Positions 61,201-64,000 of a stretch of 64,000 nt of DNA are shown here, in pieces. The stretch comes from Polyangiaceae bacterium (GTDB taxonomy: Bacteria > Myxococcota_A > Polyangia > Polyangiales > Polyangiaceae), in the NCBI GenBank assembly GCA_020846005.1, contig JADLEQ010000011.1, forward strand, positions 41,780 through 105,779, read 5' to 3'. How positions within the stretch are numbered: position 1 is the stretch's first letter; every line of letters starts with the position of its first letter. Made by a program: the position numbers and the translations under genes. Under the pieces are notes generated by a model, which was not told the DNA's origin, made no database searches, and saw nothing but the letters and a program-made list of their open reading frames with translations.

Positions 61201-62344
61201 CTCCGCCGCGACGAAGGCGAGCGCGGGCGCGGACGGCACGTGCGGCGACGCCGCCTCGGGCCAGGATCCGCACGACGACTGCCCGGACGACGGCCCCCAG
61301 AGCTGCGACCGCAACGGCGCCTGCGACGGCTCCGGTCAGTGCGCGTTGTACGCCGCCGCGACCCAGTGCGGCGCCGGCCGCTGCGAGGGCGGCGCCACCA
61401 GCGGCTGGACGGCGACCACCTCGAGCTGCGACGGCACCGGGGCGTGCCTGCTCGACATGTCGACCGACTGCGGCCTCTTCGGCTGCTCGAGCGGCCTCTG
61501 CGTCGCCAACTGCGGGGCGGACGGCGACTGCGCGCGCGGCGCGATCTGCGCCGCGGGCACCTGCGCCGCACCGGCGCCGCTCGGGGATCCGTGCACGGAG
61601 GGCCGCGAGTGCGTCACGGGCCTGTGCGTGGACGGAGTCTGCTGCGACGGCTCCTGCACCGGGCAATGCGAGGCCTGCGACGTAGCCGGCGCACTCGGGC
61701 GCTGCGTCCCAGTGCTCGGCGCTCCGCACGGCGCCCGCGCCGCGTGCGCGGCCGCCACCGGCGACGACCCGTGCGCCGCGACCGAGTGCAACGGCTCGCT
61801 GCGCGGCTCCTGCGCCGGCTTCGCCGGCCCCTCGGTTCAGTGTCGCGCGGCGAGCTGCGCCGACGGCGTGGCGACGGTCGCCGCGTCCTGTAGCGGCACC
61901 GGGACGTGCCCGGCGGCGACCACCTTCACCTGCGAGCCCTACGCGTGCGGCGGCGACGCCTGCGCGACGACGTGCACCACGGACGCCGAGTGCAACTCCG
62001 AGTACCGCTGCAGCGGGGCCAGGTGCGTCGCCCGCGGCGCCGAGTGCGCCGACGACTTCACGCTGAAGACGCGCAACGACGATCTCATCGACTGCAACCC
62101 GTACAAGTGCGAGGGCCAGGCCTGCCGCGACTCGTGCGTCCAGACGATCGACTGCGCGCTCGGCTTCCTCTGCAGCGGCGGCGAGTGCGTCCCCGAGTCG
62201 ACCGGCGGCGCCGGCGCCAAGCCCGCCGACGACGGCGGCTGCGGCTGCCGCGCGCCCGGGGCCCGAGACACACCTCGAGGTGCCTCGGCCCTCGCGCTCG
62301 CCGCGCTCGTGCTCACCGTCGCGCGGCGCCGTCGCCGCGCGTGA
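55208..62344 (+). CDS. Giant FG-GAP-like, Cys-rich repeat MYXO-CTERM surface protein
   Basis: This is a 2378-residue secreted protein. It has a signal peptide (LRAAWLLAASTTLAC, possible lipid Cys near 29), then a strand-rich domain (about 65-300) ending PIEIDPTIWIQQGEL that resembles the one in the Kelch protein at 24673. Residues 310-1030 hold about 14 propeller units (VGAPSD, AYVFVRSGTSWAQQAQL). From 1034 to about 2300, eight long Cys-rich repeats of about 140-150 residues follow, each opening with CTSGNCVDGVCC-like sequence and containing CNGxGxC. The C-terminus GGCGCRAPGARDTPRG, a hydrophobic stretch and ARRRRRA is a MYXO-CTERM-like sorting signal, from about 2341. ATG 55208 is preferred because it precedes the signal peptide. 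Confidence 0.9.
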   Translation: MTKPHSTPRTSPRRLRAAWLLAASTTLACGQSPPEAGEADPASPAQVPAAAHPRAPGERGAAPALRAPSLGHASGIPGAPSGGSRAERAAWVQREQLRSDASYAVSAAAGALEGRNAANGFAVAFQGGGFELSYDAGTRALSGRWQPARPTPEPVRLAFRLERWGAPGALAPAPAPARTTASGNRVELDRGALVEWYVNGRLGLEQGFTIAAPPEDRAGLPLVLELGVEGDGTVEAAGAGGALALVSREGVPWASYGELYVSDASGAELPARLEASGRGVRIVVEAARAEYPIEIDPTIWIQQGELAHEEKRSWGDAGRAVGASGTTVIVGAPSDTSTPGQRGTAYVFVQAGTAWAEQAELRPTLPGGDESFGASVGITGSTAVVGAPNASVAYGSGRAYVFVRSGTSWAQQAQLEPPQASPANNVGSGAAVGATTVLLGAPWLGAYVFERAGTTWAYQQTLNANQTAGTAVALSGTTAAVGANYDGTIANQAGAVHVYVRSGTTWTEQQQLFAADAQTGDFFGSAVALENNVLVVGAAYEDDKGNDAGAAYVFVRSGTTWAQQQKLVAADGSGDDKFGRSVALIGTTALVGAPGDANAGSGSGYVFVRAGTSWTQQQKLASSSGGLGTSAALLADLAILGAPSGDGLGAPNSSSGDARVFARSGTAWTEQATLGPSDTARGDRLGTAVGATSTLAVAGAPADTPRGRDSGSVVGFRLSGGLWVVEPKLTPTDGAADDFFGGAVDLDGSTLLVGAAGHDAAAAASGAAYVFTRSGTGWAQQQKLLRPSATGGEGFGTRVALSGTTLAVSDTVWFGSQAFVYARSGTAWSLQGQLPKATYNIQGLALDGATLALGTDYATTVDVWTRTGTTWALQQSLTAPGGSAQFGNRLALTGTGTTLAVAAYEETDSRGAVYVYTRAGTVWSQQQRLVASDGATGDLFGMSLAAEGSRLVVGASGADGTSNNAGAAYVFDRAGTTWSQLVRLGALDASTDDILGSAVALSGDLIVAGASQHNHADDDSGAAYAFLYTDPLPDGQPCSSAGACQSGDCVDGYCCDTPCTGSCEACSVALKGSGANGACGPIAAGTDPGNDCTAQPASTCGNTGACDGASGCQKHTAGTVCLAPSCAGQDAQNEARTCNGAGTCVDNGSTPCPSGFACVGVACVTTCANDGECATTHYCDTGTGQCVLDDPPGTPCSAPDHCATGYCVDGVCCATACDTACNSCNAGLTGGTNGACAPILADTDPLGDCPEDVVSSCQRDGLCDGAGQCRPYYPSGTVCGATTCSSDVLSGATCNGSGSCGLGSSPCHPYRCASGSSCHSSCTSDLQCQASAWCRITDNTCQPDLPNGQTCTSAAQCTSGNCVDGVCCNTSCTGGCQACTAAKKGGGANGTCGSIAAGADPDNECTDQGSSSCGTNGACSGAGACALYPPGTACGSTSCASGTQQGNTCNGFGTCTPASTTQCAPYTCLNASVCATSCSDDTFCIASAFCDTTTSTCTPDKPSGQACTADNQCTSGFCTDGVCCDQRCGGLCRACTAALKGSGSDGTCGFVGDTTDPEFECPDDGSATCDRDGMCNGAGACRLYAAGTACGATTCASGTQTGFSCDGFGTCASSQNTSCSPYTCQGSACGTSCTADTECIGSHFCGPGGVCTPDQANGSACATGSQCATGYCVDGVCCDSPCSSTVCQACSSTKKGAGSDGVCGPVAADSDPDNECPDDGATACGRDGSCSGAGACRLYTGGTACGSTTCNAGTQTGFACNGSGLCQSAQNTQCTPYQCAGSACGTVCASDLDCVAGAHCSASSECILDLPNGAACAGSSQCTSGNCVDGVCCDQACTGGCRACSAVAKGAGADGTCEPVLAGTDPDDDCSVEDPTSCQKDGQCDGAGACRLYGLGTVCGSATCAGSTLTGNQCNGLGSCVPGSVSTCAPYNCASGSSCGVVCATGADCVPGSYCAGGACIAKLADGLACSSGAECASGFCVDGVCCNTSCDGLCQACSAATKASAGADGTCGDAASGQDPHDDCPDDGPQSCDRNGACDGSGQCALYAAATQCGAGRCEGGATSGWTATTSSCDGTGACLLDMSTDCGLFGCSSGLCVANCGADGDCARGAICAAGTCAAPAPLGDPCTEGRECVTGLCVDGVCCDGSCTGQCEACDVAGALGRCVPVLGAPHGARAACAAATGDDPCAATECNGSLRGSCAGFAGPSVQCRAASCADGVATVAASCSGTGTCPAATTFTCEPYACGGDACATTCTTDAECNSEYRCSGARCVARGAECADDFTLKTRNDDLIDCNPYKCEGQACRDSCVQTIDCALGFLCSGGECVPESTGGAGAKPADDGGCGCRAPGARDTPRGASALALAALVLTVARRRRRA
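58306..61700 (+). repeat. Eight long Cys-rich tandem repeats within the giant surface-protein gene
   Basis: Units start near 58306, 58786, 59242, 59713, 60175, 60643, 61102 and 61579 (spacing about 460 bp, last unit partial). Each begins with a variant of GxxCxxxxQCxSGxCVDGVCC, followed by xACxxxxKGxGxxGxCxPxxxxxDPxxxC. Near-identical DNA stretches such as tgcgtcgacggcgtgtgctg recur, so the gene is prone to unequal recombination and in-frame expansion. Confidence 0.85.
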
Positions 62345-62354
62345 GGGCACCGCG

Positions 62355-63272
62355 GTGACGACAGCGGGCCGCGGGCTCCAGCGAGTCGCGCTGCTCTGCG
62401 CCTCGCTCGCGTCGGCCTGCCGCGGCGAGCGCGGCGCAGGCGAGTCGCCGGGCGCGAGCCCGGACACGAGCGACTCGCCGAGCGCGGGCGGGGAGCCGGC
62501 CGCCCCGCCCGGCGTCCGCTCCGCCGCGAGCGAGCCGTCCGCGCTGCTCGGCGTCCCCGCCTCCGCCGCGCCTGGAGCCGCGCCCTCCGCCGCTGGGCTC
62601 GCCGGTGTACCTCCCGGGGGGTGGGAGCCGAGCACGGAGGCCTGTCGCTCGCCGCCGCTCCCGGCGGCGCGCGCGCTTCGGGCCCCGGCGGCCCGGCGCG
62701 CCCTCGGCTCGGAGAGCGAGATGGCGCCGCGCGCGACCGAGCTGCTCGTGCCGCCTCAGGGCCTCGCGCGCTGCCCCGGCGTCGTCGTGGTGGAGAACCG
62801 AGAGGAGGCGGGGGCGTCCTCGGTGCCGCTCTCCGCTGCCGCGCTGGGTTGGCTCGACCGAGTCTGCTGCGAGGCCGTAGCGGCGTATCCACGGTTCGCG
62901 CGGGCGCGCGGCGCCGAGCCGGCAGGCCCGGCGGCGCTCGTCGCTCGCGTGAGCCTGGTCCCCGACGACGCCGAGCCGCGATCGCTGAACGATCTCGAGG
63001 GGCGGTTCGTCTCGCGCGCTGGCGCCGGGCTGGACCTCATCGACGGCTGGTACGAGCGCCCGCTCCAGCGCGTGTTCGTGCCAGCGGGCGTGCTCCGCCC
63101 GAGCGGCAGGCCGCGCCTCCACGTGCTCGCCCTGTTTGCGCACGAGCTGTACCACGCGCTGAGCGCGCAGAGCGGCGTGTACGAGCGGCGCCCCCAGCCG
63201 CGCGACGAGGCGGAGGAGGCCGACGCGCGCGCGTTCGTCGATCAGCTCGGGTTGCCCGCGCCGGCGCGGTGA
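62355..63272 (+). CDS. Lipoprotein with HELYH zinc-protease-like motif
   Basis: This 305-residue protein starts at GTG 62355 with GAGGG about 9 nt upstream. The signal VALLCASLASAC gives a likely lipid anchor at Cys 22, followed by about 85 residues of Ala/Pro/Ser linker. The C-terminal domain has strands around CPGVVVVENREEAGASS, then VARVSLVPDDAEPRSLNDL and LHVLALFAHELYHALSAQSG. H-E-x-x-H within a helix and an acidic DEAEEADARAFVDQLG helix downstream are the layout of zincin-type metalloproteases, where the downstream Glu or Asp is the third zinc ligand. I do not recognise the family. It is 10 bp after the giant surface-protein gene and may be coupled to it. Confidence 0.65.
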   Translation: MTTAGRGLQRVALLCASLASACRGERGAGESPGASPDTSDSPSAGGEPAAPPGVRSAASEPSALLGVPASAAPGAAPSAAGLAGVPPGGWEPSTEACRSPPLPAARALRAPAARRALGSESEMAPRATELLVPPQGLARCPGVVVVENREEAGASSVPLSAAALGWLDRVCCEAVAAYPRFARARGAEPAGPAALVARVSLVPDDAEPRSLNDLEGRFVSRAGAGLDLIDGWYERPLQRVFVPAGVLRPSGRPRLHVLALFAHELYHALSAQSGVYERRPQPRDEAEEADARAFVDQLGLPAPAR

Positions 63273-63285
63273 TCTCGGGCAGGGG

Positions 63286-63320
63286 TGGAGGCGCCGGGAA
63301 TCGAAGCCGGGGAACGGCAT
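63286..63320 (-). other. tRNA/tmRNA 3'-end-like fragment (candidate attachment site)
   Basis: Read on the minus strand, this 35-nt stretch ends ccggc ttcgatt cccgg cgcctcca, i.e. a T-arm (five-base stem, TTCGATT loop) followed by a 7-nt acceptor strand and discriminator A, then CC. One stem pair next to the loop (C/C) is mismatched. No matching 5' half (GGAGGCG), D-arm or anticodon arm lies upstream on the minus strand, where GTCGATCTGG repeats occur instead. A lone tRNA/tmRNA 3' end at a change in sequence character is what integrase-mediated insertion leaves at the far end of an element. Confidence 0.4.
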
Positions 63321-63324
63321 CTTC

Positions 63325-63354
63325 GTCGATCTGGGTCGATCTGGGTCGATCTCG
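63325..63354. repeat. Three tandem 10-bp repeats beside the tRNA-like fragment
   Basis: gtcgatctgg, gtcgatctgg and gtcgatctcg lie head to tail; a further gtcgatctcg occurs near 63419. They occupy the DNA just right of the tRNA-like fragment. Confidence 0.75.
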
Positions 63355-63432
63355 GTCAGCCGGGGAAGTCCCGCGACTGAGCGGCCACCTGGCGATTCCT
63401 CGACATCGGTCGAGATGCGTCGATCTCGCTCG

Positions 63433-63452
63433 ACCTGTCACAACCTGTCACA
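63433..63452. repeat. Direct 10-bp duplication in the right-end intergenic region
   Basis: acctgtcaca occurs twice in immediate succession. This 63273-63505 gap holds no gene I can support; it contains only the tRNA-like fragment and these short repeats. Confidence 0.7.
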
Positions 63453-63505
63453 AGCCGGTTTCAGCCTGCGGCTTCTCACTCGGCTCCGGTGCCGCCGAGG
63501 GAAGC

Positions 63506-63736
63506 TCAGCCGTGGCGAAGACGCACCACGTTGCCGACCGCTTCGACGCGAACCTCAACGCCATCGATTTGTTTCGGGACCGTCCGGCTGATCTCCTCAG
63601 ACAGAGCGATAACGTTCACCTGCACACAGAACCCCGCGTCGGTCTTGCCGATGCCGATACCGGTGAGCCATGAGGCAGCCCCGAGCTTCTTCTTGACGGC
63701 CGCCTTCGCCTGACGTGCCTGGTCCATGGAGATCAT
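63506..63736 (-). CDS. Small protein with GIGIG motif, possible protease-associated domain
   Basis: This is a 76-residue protein with ATG 63736 preceded by GGAGG at 5 nt, the best Shine-Dalgarno in the right end. It contains a helix (DQARQAKAAVKKKLG), WLTGIGIGKTDAGFCVQVNV, then VPKQIDGVEVRVEAVGNV. The VxGIGIG...VxVxV...xDGVxVxVE pattern recalls a small domain found N-terminal to, or beside, certain trypsin-like bacterial proteases; this is from memory and untested. Codons are less GC-biased (GATTTG, AACGTT, ATAACG on the opposite strand) than upstream genes. It follows the protease-like fragment by 15 bp, so both may be one operon. Confidence 0.65.
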   Translation of the reverse strand: MISMDQARQAKAAVKKKLGAASWLTGIGIGKTDAGFCVQVNVIALSEEISRTVPKQIDGVEVRVEAVGNVVRLRHG

Positions 63737-63751
63737 CTAGTCCTCCTTCAT

Positions 63752-64000
63752 TTACCCGCCGTAGACACCAGCCACCCTGAGCTTCTCGAAGACCGTCGAG
63801 ATGGGATTTGCGTAGGTCACGCCCCGGGAATTTCCTGCGAACAGAAGCCCCACGGCGAAGTTGTCAGCATCAAGTGTTAGCGCGCCTTCTCGTTGCTCGT
63901 GATCGAGCGTGCGCGTGACCGGCTCCACGAGGTCCATCGCGGGGGTGCGCGTCAGCAGATCCGGGCGTTGATGTCGAGGCTTTTGGACGGGGCGGGCGTC
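63752..64000 (-). CDS. C-terminal part of a trypsin-like-protease-related protein, truncated by the window edge and possibly decayed
   Basis: The frame is open from base 64000 to the TAA at 63752, with an internal ATG at 63937. The end LTLDADNFAVGLLFAGNS and TYANPISTVFEKLRV strongly resembles the last strands of bacterial S1-like (Nal1-type) peptidases, where GDSGSLxxDxxxxAVGLLFAG is expected. Here the residues before the match read HEQREGALTL, so the catalytic Ser motif is absent. Beyond about 63940, a different frame (codons ending in G/C, reading SKSLDINARIC then stop) looks more gene-like, suggesting a frameshift or deletion. I cannot say whether a longer intact protein starts outside the window. 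Confidence 0.4.
   Translation of the reverse strand, partial: DARPVQKPRHQRPDLLTRTPAMDLVEPVTRTLDHEQREGALTLDADNFAVGLLFAGNSRGVTYANPISTVFEKLRVAGVYGG

Noticed and set aside
63200..63320. A complete tRNA gene on the minus strand
   Set aside because: Only the T-arm and 3' acceptor strand are visible; no 5' acceptor strand, D-arm or anticodon arm precedes them.

Overview
The window is very GC-rich, almost gap-free DNA with mostly GC-ending codons and many 4-nt ATGA/GTGA gene overlaps. Protein types point to a myxobacterium (Myxococcota): two large surface proteins end in MYXO-CTERM-like sorting tails, there are many lipoproteins with Cys-rich, Kelch, FG-GAP, Sel1 or Gly-rich segments, several FHA/zinc-ribbon/PP2C signalling proteins, and type IV pilus genes. 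No rRNA or complete tRNA gene was seen. The right end (from about 63.28 kb) differs in character and may be the edge of an integrated element.

Layout. 1-5.4 kb, minus strand: a partial DUF72 gene, an aminoglycoside-phosphotransferase-like kinase, a histidine phosphatase, a Gly-rich exported protein, and a tightly overlapping four-gene unit (small protein, unknown protein, redoxin-like lipoprotein, catalytic domain of a 2-oxoacid dehydrogenase E2). 5.4-17.6 kb: an acidic beta-propeller protein and aspartokinase (lysC) on plus; a TPR protein, MlaC-like protein, PilS-like kinase and PilC on minus; then a beta-lactamase-family hydrolase, a twin-FHA membrane protein and an SGNH hydrolase on plus.

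17.6-32.3 kb is the most distinctive block: nine consecutive predicted secreted or lipid-anchored proteins plus a putative outer-membrane protein. Two divergent arms meet at 21.44-21.73 kb, a gap filled with 12-bp and 18-bp tandem repeats. Each arm carries one member of two paralogous lipoprotein families (20336-21442 with 23543-24673; 18741-20330 with 22104-23546), so the locus is an inverted duplication of a two-gene surface module. A third small relative, a Kelch/Cys-rich MYXO-CTERM protein, a vWA lipoprotein and a Sel1-repeat lipoprotein flank it.

32.4-42.7 kb, minus: a GH36 glycoside hydrolase, a polyprenol-phosphate-type glycosyltransferase, a polytopic membrane protein and a methyltransferase (a surface-glycan unit), then an ATPase-like protein with a damaged nucleotide-binding motif, PspA and dihydrolipoyl dehydrogenase. 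42.8-52.9 kb, plus: a SUMF1-domain protein, SpoU-type RNA methyltransferase, threonine aldolase, TPR lipoprotein, an outer-membrane protein, a zinc-ribbon/FHA protein next to a PP2C phosphatase, two divergent ABC-permease-like proteins and a thioredoxin-rhodanese fusion. 52.9-55.1 kb, minus: larB-larC, with a long His-Gly tract in LarC. 55.2-62.3 kb: one 2378-residue surface protein with beta-propeller and Cys-rich repeats. 62.4-64 kb: a lipoprotein with a HELYH motif, a tRNA/tmRNA 3'-end-like fragment, and two genes that appear foreign or decayed.
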